Assembly (NCBI GenBank): GCA_020809705.1
Contig: CP085830.1
Coordinates: 1,426,001 to 1,490,000 of the forward strand
Source of the DNA: Calonectria ilicicola
Taxonomy: Eukaryota > Ascomycota > Sordariomycetes > Hypocreales > Nectriaceae
Length of the DNA: 64,000 nucleotides
Direction: 5' to 3'
Positions 46,036 through 57,785 of the stretch are shown in pieces. The position numbers and the translations under genes are program-made. The first letter of the stretch is position 1; each line of letters begins with the position of its first letter. A model generated the notes under the pieces. The model did no database searches. It saw nothing but the letters and a program-made list of their open reading frames with translations, and was not told the origin of the DNA.

Positions 46036-48500
46036 GATGGGAGCTGCGGCTCTAATTACAGTATCCTAGCTTTCGGGTAGTGGGGGAACAGTGTGTTCGG
46101 AGTTTTTCCCCATTGTCAACTTTTTCTTACTCCGAGGGAAGTTAGGTAATTCAATCGCTTCTATTTCCTTGTCGTTGTATTATACCATAGCCCCACAGGG
46201 AAGGGAACCGAACCTAAATCAAGGGGTGGCCTTATCTGTTCAGGGTAGATCGTATCATGCTCTCATCCACAAGAAGGCAAGCGAGTGGCACATCTGGTTT
46301 TTCCGTTGGACTTTTTTTATACTGACCTGCTTCTAGGATATAAAACTCTGTCGAATTATGGGTCTTCGTCTGGATTAGGAATGTGCGGGAAGACAACCAG
46401 CCGGAATTGACTTCGGTGGATGCAGTTGCTCTGAGTGGATTCGATGAGTTTTGAGATGACGCGTCACTGGATACGGCCTTCAATACTCTTGGAGAAGTTA
46501 GTTCTATGCGAATTTATTGTGTTATTTGCATCACAGAGTCTTGCCGACTTGTCTATTGTCTAGAAGAAGTCGTGACTAAAGGTAAGTCAACGCAGAAACT
46601 ACATGTTTGCTATTTTTGAACTGTCACTCAACCGTTGGAGAGCGGACTTACGACGGTTCTGAAATTGCATATGGTATCATTTTATATTTAGTTCGATAGA
46701 GGTTGAAAGAATTGACCTAGTATTCTGAGATACTTTGCCTTGCGCATGCTTGTTCCACGAATCGGCTTTCACCGAATGTGTTGTGAATGTATCGTGCGAG
46801 CGGCCGTTCCCCTGCATAGATCGCCTGATAGTTGCATACAATAATTGCACAGATTTTTGTATTCGATCGCCTTTTGTACTTTAGAAAAATCGACATCGGC
46901 CCTTTTTCTCCAATGTCCGAGTTTAGTGGATTCAGGTTGCTCTGGACTCGCCTGTACCTGCCGCCGTGACACTTTGAGATTGGACTCGTCTGTTCTTTGT
47001 TTTTTTTTCGGGGTATTACTGCAGCAACAGTGCTAAACCAGATGGCTGCCTCCCTCTCCGTGCATCGTTTCACGATCCAAGACAGTACTTTGCTTTTTAG
47101 TGTCTTCGCGTGTAGATCCTCGTTTGCACTGCAAATCCCTCTCCACATCAGGTCTGGGCTAAATTGTGGGTGGTCTATGCGCTTGGGTGCGACTCGATCG
47201 GTTCAATCGGGTCAGATGTAGTTTCAGAGATAGTTAGTTGTATTCTACCCATTCACGACGAAGCAATTTTTTAGTTGTGTACAACTAGGTCAGTGGTATC
47301 ATGTGGTGTCTCGGAACGTTTCTCTCTGTCCGCCAAAGACGTGGCATGTGAGGTCGGTCGGCAAAACTGGTGGGCGCCAATCTCAATGTTTCAGCCTCGG
47401 TATTTCGTTTCCTGGATCTTGGCGACGCAGGCGACTTCGGAGTCACAATAAGCGACGCCGAAGCCCTTGAGCGGAATGAAAAGGCTATGCTGAAATGCAG
47501 GAGTATTGTGGCCTTATTTTGACACATTTTTGGCATACGGAGGACTATATCTGGACGATTCCCCCACGGGTATGTGGTCGCGTGTGAGTGACGTGCTCTC
47601 TCCACAAAGATACACCATCGACAGAGCCTGGTTTTGCTGCTTGACAGGGCGATTCGAAAGGCCGAATCTGGCTGTGAAACGGGGACGGATCTTGCCATTA
47701 GCAGCTGGATACTACCCTGCCGGCACATTAAGGTTAACGAGATAATTAAAGATTACGGAGTACGTACCTGGCGGCACGGCTTATCATTGCCCTGATGGAG
47801 CATCATCCTTGCAGTCTTGGGCTAGGGGCCTTCCGCAATGGGTCTAGGCCATGGAGCTCCCGAGCTTCTCGAAATGCCTTCTACGAGCCTTGCCGGGGGA
47901 TGCCTCATCTAACTCGGGGAATAAAGTTTTTGTGAGATTGAAGCATAGATTCGGCCTAGTTGCACACGGGCGCTGTCAAAGTGCCGGCGAGAAAAACGGT
48001 GGTGAGCACAGTTCCCCATGTGAGTTGAATTGGTGTGCCGGACGCACGGCACTATGCCAAGCAAAGCCGCCAATTTATTTTTGGCGATCTTGTCTCAAGG
48101 CCATTTGCCAGTGCGTGCACGCCGCATCTGGGTAAACACGCTGTTTGACGTACTTGGGGGAGACAAGTGGAACTCCCGGATGGATGTATGCACGGCATAA
48201 CTCCTCACGTCCCACTAGCAGCGGGTGGTGACACCCTCCCTGCGACGTTCTCGAAAGATGGCACGCCCTGTTTTGCGGTAGTTGGATTATTCCAGGGATC
48301 TTCGTGGTCCACACTTCCCGTTGACGCGATCGACAGGCATGTGGTGATGATCACAACAAAGGACACGGCCGGAGGGCACGGCTGTTAATATTAATATAAG
48401 GTCTTTGCGGTCCTGTTGATCAGCATTCTCCCCCTCATCTTCACTCCTCCTCGTCTCTCATTCGTTCCTTTAGTTCGGTAGACGTCACCAAACCGCCACG
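46036..48500. other. 2.5 kb without a recognised gene
   Basis: Open frames of up to 147 codons exist on both strands (for example 46717-47148 and 47285-47728, minus), but they have no known motif, no clear splicing and cysteine- and arginine-rich composition typical of chance frames. The last 200 bases, with TTAATATTAATATAAGG near 48387 and a pyrimidine tract, look like the promoter of the next gene. Confidence 0.45.
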
Positions 48501-49828
48501 ATGCGCTTCATTCACTCTCTCGTTTTGCCTGCGCTCTTTTCGCTCGCCAACTCTGCAGTAATTGGCCGATCTGACAACTCTTCCACTCTTTACGATGCCA
48601 TCATTGTCGGTGGTGGCCCCTCCGGTCTCGCCGCCCTGAGCGGACTTGCTCGTGTTCGCCGCAACGTTTTGCTCATCGACTCTGCTGAGTACCGCAACGC
48701 CCCTACCCGTCACATGCACGACGTTTTGGGCTTTGATGGTGCGTCCAATTGAGCCAATTGAGCCAATTGAGAGGAAAAAAAGACTAATTTGGTATAGGCG
48801 TTACTCCCGCTTGGTTCCGATACTCTGCCCGAGAGCAGCTCAGCCACTACGACACTGCTGAGTGGATGAACGGAACTGTCACCGACATCCAGCAGCAGAA
48901 CAACTACACTCAGTTCAGCGTCACCACTAACACCGAGTACGGCCAGAAGACCTTCACTGCCCGCAAGATTGTTCTCGCCACTGGTCTCAAGGACCATGTC
49001 CCCAACACCAAGGGCGTCGAGGAGAACTGGGGCAAGGGCATCTACTGGTGCCCCTGGTGCGATGGTCACGAGCACGCTGACCAGCCTCTGGGTATCTTCT
49101 GCCCTTACGATGAGGTCCCCAGCATGACCCGTGAGATCCTGAACCTCAACCGCGACATCATTGCCTTTGTCAACGGTACCGAGAACGATGAGGCCCGCGC
49201 CGAGACTGAGGCTTCGTTCCCCGACTACCACACCTACCTCAAGGTCCACAACGTTACTGTCGTCAACAGCACCATCACTGAGGTTGTCCGCCTCAAGGAT
49301 GCTTCCGCCCAGGAGCACGACCCCAGCCTGCCCACCTCCCCCGAGTACGACCAGTTCAGCATCAAGGTCGCCAGCGGCGAGTCCTACGACCGAAACGCCA
49401 TCTTTGTCAGCTGGACTAACGAGCAGCGATCCGACGTTGGCAAGAAGCTTGGAGTCACCCTCTACGGTGGCCGCCTCTACGCTGACAACGCTAACGGTCT
49501 TATCACCAACCTCTACGGTGTCTACGCCATTGGTGACGCCAACTCTGACAACTCCACCAACGTGCCCCACGCTCTCTACTCCGGAAAGCGTGCTGCTGTC
49601 TACCTTCACGGTATGTTGCCCTGAATTCACGTTTGACCTGCATTAGCTAACAATGTCACAGTCCGTCTTGAGCGTGAGAACGCCCTTGAGGAAATTGCCG
49701 CTGCCAAGGCTGCTGGCACTGCCGCCCCCGAGGATGTCAAGCGTGGTCTTGAGCTTGATGAGCGATCCGTCTGGGATGAGATGAACGACCCCCGCGACGT
49801 CACTTTTGCTGGCGAGTACCAGCAGTAA
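48501..49828 (+). CDS. Secreted thioredoxin-reductase-like FAD oxidoreductase
   Basis: Exons 48501-48738, 48798-49610 and 49662-49828 encode 405 residues. The N-terminus MRFIHSLVLPALFSLANSA is a clear signal peptide. The FAD motif is DAIIVGGGPSGLAAL, the ATG motif of the family is VLATGLKDHVP, and the final FAD motif is GVYAIGDANSD. A redox CxxC (WCPWCDGHE) sits where thioredoxin reductases have their active-site pair. Several N-x-S/T sites suit a secreted glycoprotein. Codon use is strongly biased toward C-ending codons, unlike neighbouring genes, which suggests high expression. Relatives include disulfide-forming oxidoreductases of the GliT type, but those are usually cytosolic. The electron partner is unknown. 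Confidence 0.9.
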
Positions 49829-50345
49829 AAAGGCACGAGTGCTCAAATCGCCAGAAACTGACGATTTGCAAGCTGATTTGGCGAGCTAAAAATAATTCTT
49901 GATTGCCTATACATATAATAATAATTAGAGCCCGGTATCCACGTGTACATACATACATCGTTTCCACCGAAATGATCCAATATATATATTGAATTTTTTT
50001 GGCCATGCACATGGTACATGATTTTGGTGATGACAAGGGAAGGATTTTTTTTCTTTAATTTAGCTTTTTGCAAGAACGAGAGCATGCGTGATAGATAAAA
50101 TCAAAACGTTCTGTGGCTGCAAGCCTGGTTCCAAGGAAATATATAATATATGAACAGTAACAAAGGAAATTGTGGAGATGTGTGCGTGGACGTGAGACGG
50201 TTTAACCACTGGTGAGTGTGATTAGCTGGAGCAGGCACAATTTAACAGTGCTAAGCCACACGGTGACCTGGGTCTTGGAAGTGTTGTCCAATGTTGTCAT
50301 TCTAAAATGAGACAAAAGTAACAGAATTAGCAGTTGTGCTTTGAA
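49829..50345. other. Intergenic region
   Basis: About 500 bases between convergent genes. TATATATAT and T-run stretches near 49980-50055 are probably 3' processing sequence. No gene. Confidence 0.4.
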
Positions 50346-50813
50346 TTAATTAAGAAGGAAACAAACAACCTTTTCGATTCCTGGAGGAGGAACCACTTGA
50401 TCCCCATTCCTAGAATTCTCATCTTTTGGAACTTGGACCTGCCCATTTATGACAGTCTTTGCCTGGATCCACGGCTTGAGGTCGCCCAGGAGCAGCCGCT
50501 TCTTTTTACCAGGATCAGAGGGGCCCTCTTGCTTAAAATGAACTTTTCGGAGGTGCTCAGCGGCATAATCGTTTTTAGAGTACATTTTGTCCTGTGAACA
50601 AGGCTTGCACTCCTCGAGCGGCAACGTTAACTTGAGTGCAGAAGGGATTCCAACGCGAGCGGGATCGCGAATGATGAACTTTTCGGTGACGGCAGCGTGT
50701 TTGGTATTGTGGTGTCTTTTGAGGTCCGGTTGGCGACCAAAGCCCTGGGGGTGATCATTGCAGTGTCTGCAAAACCATCGGCGCCGAGGAGCGGGTGCAG
50801 ATGTTTCGGACAT
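50346..50813 (-). CDS. C2H2-like zinc-finger protein
   Basis: A 155-residue frame. The first finger-like unit is CRHCNDHPQGFGRQPDLKRH followed by HNTKH, and the second is CKPCSQ and later EHLRKVH. Both have C-x2-C and paired histidines, with irregular spacing. A basic patch KKKR follows. The start MSETSAPAPRRRW gives a short leader. The end GIEKVVCFLLN may be intronic: a GTTTGT donor-like sequence lies just after GIEKV, so a further small exon cannot be excluded. The role is unknown, though nucleic-acid binding is likely. Confidence 0.65.
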   Translation of the reverse strand: MSETSAPAPRRRWFCRHCNDHPQGFGRQPDLKRHHNTKHAAVTEKFIIRDPARVGIPSALKLTLPLEECKPCSQDKMYSKNDYAAEHLRKVHFKQEGPSDPGKKKRLLLGDLKPWIQAKTVINGQVQVPKDENSRNGDQVVPPPGIEKVVCFLLN

Positions 50814-51706
50814 GTTGCTTAATGTTCATATTAGTAAAACCAATTTAATGGTATTCGAAGGGGTCGACTCATACATGGTTATCCCTAAAGAGCTTATGTT
50901 GAGAAGAGATCTGACGGTGAGAACTCCCAGCTTATATGCTCAGTTCTTTTCAATAAACTCGGATAAATTCAGAGTCTCAGTTTACTATTTGGTGGGCTAG
51001 CAAGTCTGTAGTTGAGTAAGTGGTTGGGTTGAGGCTAATCAAACCTGCGGACCATGTGTGTCATACCTCGTTGAAGAACGGACTCCGCTTGTTTGCAGCA
51101 AGTATAAAAAGATTAGGAGATTTTCTTGAATCACGTCTGGAAAGGAAAATACAGGCACGATTGTGATGTAATGCAGGGTGCTTGCCAATAGATGTGGACG
51201 ATATGGAAAGACGGATGTAATCGAACACAGGTTGGGTTCTCTTCGAAGTAGGATGAGGGCATGCAATAGATGTTGGAGGCAACACAGAGTCTTGTTCAAT
51301 GGAAAAGCTTGGTATGATGAGGTTTGTTTGATGTTGAAGGAAGAATTTTACTGAGAGCTGCTTCAATAATGGAAAAGCTATTTATATGAGAGAATTCCAA
51401 TGCTCTGATAAACTTATATGTTGGACAACCCCTTTCAACAGTATTCATATATTCCTCCCACGGCCTGATGACTTTGCATGTCTTGGGTGAGATCACAGCC
51501 CCACATAAAAGTTGAACAGCAAGCACGACTGGAGTGACCCGGAGAGACAAGACGCTAAAAAGTCAAGCTAGTGTTTTCTTTTTTCCCCTCAACTGCTCTT
51601 TATTGACTAGGCCATACACATACATACATGGAACTTTGGCCAGAAACAATGCCGACACGTGATGCCAAACACATCTGCGCATCCAACTATGACTTGGTTG
51701 ACCTGA
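50814..51706. other. Intergenic region
   Basis: About 900 bases. A minus-strand frame at 51550-51296 (84 codons) begins MSLRVTPVVLAVQLLCGAV, which could be a signal peptide, but nothing else supports a gene. Otherwise empty. Confidence 0.35.
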
Positions 51707-53455
51707 TCAACTAGCCAAGATACTACGGCCACCATCGGCAGTCACTCGTTGTCGGATGCGTACTCGCATGAGCCCCTTTCCCAGATGCGAGATGCTGGAG
51801 TCTTGGGGTGTCTGAAAATTTCTCATACTGATGACAGCGCCCGGTGCAAACATTAGGGCCTCTCCTCGTCGCAGTTTGACGATTTGCGACAGCAAATTGG
51901 TGGGAGCAGTGTTTGTGGTGATGGAAGAATTGCTTGCACTGAAATTGTCGTCACTGCATTCGTCTTGAGCTATCCCCTCAGTTTCACACGAAAAAGCGCC
52001 AGCGAGATGTCGTTTCAGACTGACATACTAGGTCGGGGAGCTGAAGCGGTGAACAATGGTTACTGAGCACAAGTCCAACAGGCGAGGAGAGATCGTGGGC
52101 TCTTGAGTAGAAATGAAGACGCGGGTACCGTTGTGACGCTGAAGTCGGATTATTGAGAGCAGAGACTCTGTTAGAGTCTGGCATTCCGAGCCAATCGTCA
52201 TGTACTTGTGCGCTTCGTCTAGGGCGATTACGCGGCCCACAGTAGAGTCTTGCTCCAAGAAGAGGCTGAGGCAAATATTGAAGAGCGCGCAAGCCATTTC
52301 CGAGGTGACACATGGGCACGATAGATCCACTATGGTGAGCTGCCCGCTCTGAGTGGATTGGTCAGTTTGTACTTTTTGCGATGGGACCACCTTCTGGACT
52401 TACCACAGGTGCCCAATTGTTGCCCTTCTTGTCTCCTGATGTCCCTAAATTCCCCAAAAAAGAAGCTTCTTTCTTGACCATGAAGCTCTCTAAAGTCTCC
52501 AAGCGTTGCTGAAGTGGAGCTCGCTGCCCATCGGTCATATTTTCGGCCCCCAAGACTCGTTGGAACGCGCTGTAGTCAAAGGGCTTGTTGGATTTCTGCT
52601 GTTGGATTCTCAAATCACGTAGGATGCGAGCCACTATATGAAGGTACAGGGGCATGCCTCCGCCTTGTATAGAGCTCACAGCCATCAGGTCCAGCATGCG
52701 CTTTGTGTTGAGGTCGGAGTCATCGATGCGCAGCTCTTCGATCTTGATATTGGGTAAAGAAGAGTAAATTTTCTGTCGTGGCATTAGTTTTGCGCGACAG
52801 ACATGGACATGCTCGATTGATAATGTACCTGGATTTGCCGAACATTGCTTGGAGGACAGAGGACTCTGACATTGACACATTCATTGGACGAGAGGAAGGC
52901 GGCTTCACAAGGAAGACCTCCCATGTCTGATATGAATGTGTCGTAATGAAAGACAAGGCCAGTTAGTGGTCGTGGTAGAATGGCTGCTTCTGAGGGAATC
53001 AGACAGTTTTCCAACAAGCAGCTCAGTGTGTGACTTTTGCCGGATCCTTGACTTCCGCAGATGAAAACGCTCGATGGTGCGGCCACATTGTAAAATATCC
53101 GTGGATCAGAGCTTGGCATGGTACTATCCACTTGCATCGATCCGACAGAAGACTTGTGAATGTCGGCTGCCAGAAGTCCATATTGGCTGAAGGCATCCTT
53201 GCCTTTCTTGTCGTCGTTTTCGGCAGAAGCAAAGTGTCTTCGCACAGAATCAGTGAAAATAGGTGCCATAGTAATCTCGTTGGCCTCATCAGAGTCCTCT
53301 TGGTTGTCCAACAGCTTCAAGTGCCTCTGGAATGTGGCATCATCCTCGGGTTCATGTGATCTGAGCCTGCGGGTGGGGAGCTCGTCTTGTATTGGGCTCA
53401 CGGCCTCTCGCTTTGAAGACATTGGGATGAGTAAGGCGTGTAGGTTTTGGGTCAA
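51707..53455 (-). CDS. P-loop ATPase with an in-frame stop
   Basis: Exons 53455-52829, 52772-52404 and 52348 onward join in phase 0. The Walker A motif is FICGSQGSGKSHTL (about residue 130) and the Walker B motif is VIALDEAHKY, followed by a sensor-like RVFISTQEPT. The spacing recalls HerA/FtsK-type ATPases; the role is unknown, possibly nucleic-acid movement. At 52030-52028 an in-frame TAG follows HRFSSPT. The same frame then runs on for 106 residues (YVSLKRHLAGAF to SILAS) to 51707 with no further stop. The natural protein is therefore probably 545 residues with tryptophan at the TAG. As it stands, translation would stop at 438. Readthrough or an allele-specific nonsense mutation are the options. 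Confidence 0.7.
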
Positions 53456-53755
53456 GGAATCAATGCGGCAGGATGGAAATTATCTTATGCGGTCGCAGGG
53501 GCCACACAATGAGGACCCGTGAAACCACAGCGCACACTGAAGTGGGAGAGAGAAGCCAGAACGAAGGTGTTTAGAAAGGAGTTGAAAATAGAATGTGGTA
53601 GAAATCCTGCAATGATGGATGCAACTCACTAACAGCTGTAAGCAGGTGTCATCACTTGCAAACTGCATGATCCATTTATTTAGATGCTAATGTCCTTCAC
53701 TTCCTCTACAGTCGCGCACCACAGGTACCAGCTTACACCCCCCTTTTTTTTTTTT
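53456..53755. other. Short intergenic region
   Basis: 300 bases between the upstream end of the ATPase gene (-) and the end of the ammonia-lyase gene (-). Contains a T-run at 53743-53757. No gene. Confidence 0.4.
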
Positions 53756-55141
53756 TTAACGACTTGACACTTTCGGCTCAGAGACGGAAAATATCTTGGC
53801 TTCCCGCACCACGACTGTCTGCTGTTTACGGGTGTCGGAGTATTGGCTCCGATATCCGACTAGTGCCGCAGTTCGCAGCATCTCATTGGTGAGAATCATG
53901 AGCCCCTCATCACCTCCAATGCCCGGCTTCGACAGAATAAAGTCTGGTTGAGTGGCGAGCGCTACTTGGGCTGTGATGCGAGCCGACACGTCTGTCTCAT
54001 TCGCGGAGCCCCCCAAGCAACATCCTGTGCCATTTTGTCGACAAAACAAGACAGCTTCAGTGGCGTTGTTGATACCTCCAAGATCGGGCATCTTGATTTG
54101 TATGTAGTCCACGGCCTTGGCTTGCACAAACTCGCGAATGTCATCCAATGTGTTGCACCACTCGTCTGCAACCAGTTTTACCGCAATGCCTCGCTGTCTC
54201 AGAATTAGCCGTAGGTCAGAAAGACGCATTATCTGGGATGCTTTTGTTGTCGCAATGATTGGGGACTCTATGAGAAGTTCGTATGGTGTAGCTGCTTGGT
54301 GTAGGCGTTGGAGGAATTGTGCCAGGTCTTCATGGTTAGGAAACACGTCGCCAAGAGTTCCGTAGACATCAAAGTGCAGGCGTGGCCTGTATCCGGGAAC
54401 TCCGCGCTGCTTAACACGCTGTGCTACAAAACAGACGTAATCTTCCAACCGTTTACCCCCACATCCGATATCATGGGCATGCACAAATGAAGCATGCGGT
54501 AGCATCGAGACCTGCTTCATAATCATGCGATCTAGTTGCAGAGTATCATCCCGATGGCAAGATGCTAAAATGTCAATCGGGTGCCGTGCTATCGAAGTAC
54601 CCCACTCGGCGGAAATGACTTCAGCAATTGTGACTCGATAGAACAGAGATGTAGCAGATAGCAGTGCTTGCGTGAGGCCATATCGCAGAGCTGTGTGCAG
54701 TCGTCCACAGGGAATGTTTGGCCAGTCACGCTCTACCTGCTCAGCATTTCCTCGGAAGCTGGAAATATCACACCCTAGCATCCAATGGCGCACGTGTGTC
54801 TGTAGATATGGTAGGTGATCTTCTGCCACAAATATTGGATCTCTGCAAGCTGCTCCAGAGAAAATGACGTCGACGCATTCCCCAATGGCGATTGAGCCGT
54901 CGTGGAGATGTATTAAGATAGATATGACTTGCCCCGGCTGGACGACTCGAGTAAAACCAGGGGTTGAAGGTTTGATGTCATCCTCTAACGGATTGTAACT
55001 GGTACTGCGTCGGACAGCTTCAAGATCCTTGTGAAAGTATCCGGAAATGCCGACGACAAACTGGACGTCGATGGGCCGTGTTTTTTGCACTTTACTAGCT
55101 ATGGAACCAGCAATTATGGGTGACCGAGTAAATATGGACAT
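53756..55141 (-). CDS. Methylaspartate ammonia-lyase
   Basis: A single exon of 461 residues from MSIFTRSPIIAGS; a start 18 codons upstream (55195) is also possible. It belongs to the enolase superfamily and removes ammonia from L-threo-3-methylaspartate to give mesaconate (EC 4.3.1.2). The three metal-binding acids sit in LHFDVYGTLGD, LLIESPII and LVADEWCNT. The catalytic lysine is in YIQIKMPDLGGI, and a HAHDIGCGG stretch supplies the other base. The ending KPGIGGDEGLMILTNEM matches bacterial enzymes, which are about 413 residues; the extra length is mostly N-terminal. It is intact. The enzyme is known mainly from glutamate-fermenting bacteria, so its role here (glutamate or methylaspartate use) is unclear. 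Confidence 0.9.
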   Translation of the reverse strand: MSIFTRSPIIAGSIASKVQKTRPIDVQFVVGISGYFHKDLEAVRRSTSYNPLEDDIKPSTPGFTRVVQPGQVISILIHLHDGSIAIGECVDVIFSGAACRDPIFVAEDHLPYLQTHVRHWMLGCDISSFRGNAEQVERDWPNIPCGRLHTALRYGLTQALLSATSLFYRVTIAEVISAEWGTSIARHPIDILASCHRDDTLQLDRMIMKQVSMLPHASFVHAHDIGCGGKRLEDYVCFVAQRVKQRGVPGYRPRLHFDVYGTLGDVFPNHEDLAQFLQRLHQAATPYELLIESPIIATTKASQIMRLSDLRLILRQRGIAVKLVADEWCNTLDDIREFVQAKAVDYIQIKMPDLGGINNATEAVLFCRQNGTGCCLGGSANETDVSARITAQVALATQPDFILSKPGIGGDEGLMILTNEMLRTAALVGYRSQYSDTRKQQTVVVREAKIFSVSEPKVSSR

Positions 55142-56323
55142 ATTGAGCTGGTGATAAGTCGATAAATGGTATAAAGATTTCGTCGATGCAACCATGGATC
55201 CGGCATATGGATAGGATAGATGACTCTTCCCTCAGGGAACTTAGTGGCGTGGAGCCGTTGAGCAAAATAATAGAATTATGCTCAATTACCAAATAATGAC
55301 CGCGAAAATGTTTATCAAAGGCATGAATGAATGATTTGTTATAGGTTGATATAATGCCTTTTCGCTTGAATTGAACACAGCGTCTGACAAAGCCAACCAC
55401 CGAGTTGGTGTCGTATGAGTGGCTGTCGGAAAGTCATCCCCGACCCGCTTGACGTGATGTCAGGCTTTTGAGATACACCGCCTTGAGTCCGTGCTGGGTC
55501 GTTGCTGCACCCTTATGCATGTGTCGACGAGTGAACGATTGCTCTTTTGTGAGCGAATGAGACAAGATCTCACATTTACATCATTAAAACCCATATATTA
55601 TGTTGTTGGGAATTGGCATGTGTTGATGAGTAGGCACTGTGGGTCTCATCCGAGAAGCACAGAAAGTGGCTATCGTTTCAGTATCACACGGTTACATCGG
55701 ATCAAATGAGGTAACTATGCTATAAAAAAAGGTTTCTTTCCTTCACTAGTGCTCTAAAATATTACTGTCATGAACATGACATTTTCATGGACAACCCCAC
55801 CTTCGGCTAGTGTTCTTACGCGACTGAAAACACTGATGATGAGGGGCTAATCATGTGCGCTGATCTGCAGCTGAAGGGAAAAAAGCTGCAGAATGCGGGG
55901 AAAGCTGACCGACAAACTTCACCGATGTAGCTGGATGCCACATGGACCCCCAAACTGGATCATAGATTGGGTTGCATTTAGGCAACTTGACGGTGAAAGT
56001 GATTGATATTGCGTAACGGTGGAACAGGTCCGGCATGTGACTTCGTGCAGCTCGGCTTCATGTCGATCTCGGACCCTACTGCTTTGAAAAACCCGAGCTG
56101 CATTTGATCCCCAACCATTCTTTATCTATCGATTGAATGAATGTGTTGTCATGTCTTATGAAAAGCCATTGGCCTACGCGGACTCTAGCGCTGTTTGGTT
56201 CAAGGTTATAAGCTCCCCAATTCGGCCCACCCTAACCACACAAGTCGTATTTCTAGCTTATTCAAACATTGCTAAAACACAGTTTTCCTGTCTTGTACTG
56301 ACATATCGTATCTATCTTCCATC
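55142..56323. other. Divergent intergenic region, ammonia-lyase / 2-OG oxygenase
   Basis: About 1.2 kb without a recognisable gene between two divergently transcribed enzyme genes that might share control. Small open frames have no domain. Confidence 0.45.
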
Positions 56324-57542
56324 ATGGCCCCTCACGGAACCAACGATGATCACACTCAAATTGCTACGAGGAACCCTCTGGAGAAATACGTCCACCCACC
56401 CGAGACGAAGCATGAACGTGAGTAAGGCGGCTCAATTGTCGAAAGTATTGGAAATTTAACATTATGTAGTCAAGTATGCAGATCTGGTGACTATTGATCT
56501 CTCGGAGTTTGATAAACCAGGTGGCAAAGAAAGGTTGGCTCAACAGCTAAAGGATACCGCGCATCAAGTTGGTGAGTATCCGAATTCAATTCAATTTTGA
56601 GATGATGCCAATAAAGCAGGGTTCTTCTACATTACCAACTTCGGTCTCAGCCAGGAGCAGATCGATCAGCAATATGCCATCGGAAAAGAGTTTTTCAAGT
56701 TACCCGAAGAGGACAGAATGAAGTATCGTGCTCCTCTCGAAGAAGGCAACTACAATGGCTACCGCCCTTTGAGATCCATTGAGATTTTACCAGGGCTTTA
56801 TGACAATTTGGAGTTTTACAATGTCTTCAAATTTATACCGCAGACACAGCGGACCCAGCCGGAGATTGTCAAGCAGTACTGGGCGGAGACAGAAAAGTTC
56901 CACCGTCACATGCACGACAACGTGACCTACAAACTCCTGCGGCTGCTAGCTATTATCCTGGAACTGCCAGAGTATTCCCTGGTTGATGGTCACCGCTATG
57001 AAGCCAACTGTGACAGCGCTTTGCGCTACATGATGTATCGGGCTAGACCCAAGGAAGAAAATGACAAGTATCAAGATCTATACCTCCGCGGCCACACAGA
57101 CAACGGGACTCTAACCTACGTCTTCCAACAACCCGTCTCTGCGCTTCAGGTTAAGCGCACAGAAGAATCAGACTGGGAACACATCAGGATTCCTTCTGGT
57201 ATGGTGGCGGTCAACATTGCCGACATTTTGCAGTTTTTGACAAACGGATATCTCAAAAGTGGCATCCACCGGGTCATCACCCCGCCGGAAGACCAAGCGT
57301 ACAGCGATCGACTGGGATTGCTGTATTTTGTGCGTCCAAGTGACCGCCTGCCGCTAAAAACTCTCGATAGCCCGTTTCTCCAGCGAGTGGGTTATGGAAA
57401 GAAGAGCGATGAGCATGATTCTGATATCCCGGCCTCGGAGTGGGTTAGAGCTAGAGTGCGTAAGAATTGGACAAGATCTCCGTCTGACGATACTGAGAGC
57501 GTGAATATGGGAGGCTTCAAGGCAAAGGTATTTTACAACTGA
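56324..57542 (+). CDS. 2-oxoglutarate/Fe(II) oxygenase, IPNS-like
   Basis: Three exons (56324-56417, 56470-56571 and 56620-57542) encode 372 residues. An N-terminal DIOX_N-type region reads TIDLSEFDKPGG and GFFYITNFGLSQEQ. The iron ligands are His and Asp in RGHTDNGTLT and the distal His in SGIHRVITP. The arginine that holds 2-oxoglutarate is probably in SDRLGLLYF, where the usual R-x-S has glycine as third residue. The family oxidises small molecules (hydroxylation, ring closure, desaturation), often in secondary metabolism; the substrate cannot be predicted. It is divergent from methylaspartate ammonia-lyase and convergent with the phosphatase gene. Confidence 0.9.
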
Positions 57543-57785
57543 ATTACAAATGTAGGAAACGCAACTGTGATAAGAGGACTGGTAGCACGTCCATGTCGTG
57601 ATCTTATTTTGCATTAATGGGTTTTGCGAGTAAATCTATTTGTAAATTTGTTTTGCTAGGCCTAAAAAAATGAATGAATTCTAACTACTTCGATTTCTGA
57701 AAAATATAGTGACTGTTCTATCTCGTGCCTTTGTCGCTGTCGCGAATCAACGGGCTCAAACCATAAAGATCCATTGTCTGCAAAA

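Noticed and set aside
46717..47728. Minus frames of 143 and 147 codons
   Set aside because: No motif and no conserved-looking stretch; consistent with chance.
48710..49630. 306-codon minus frame opposite the oxidoreductase
   Set aside because: Antisense shadow of a gene with strong codon bias; its valine/glycine-rich sequence is an artefact of that bias.
51296..51550. Possible small secreted protein
   Set aside because: Hydrophobic N-terminus only; no cysteine pattern, no clear promoter and no second line of evidence.
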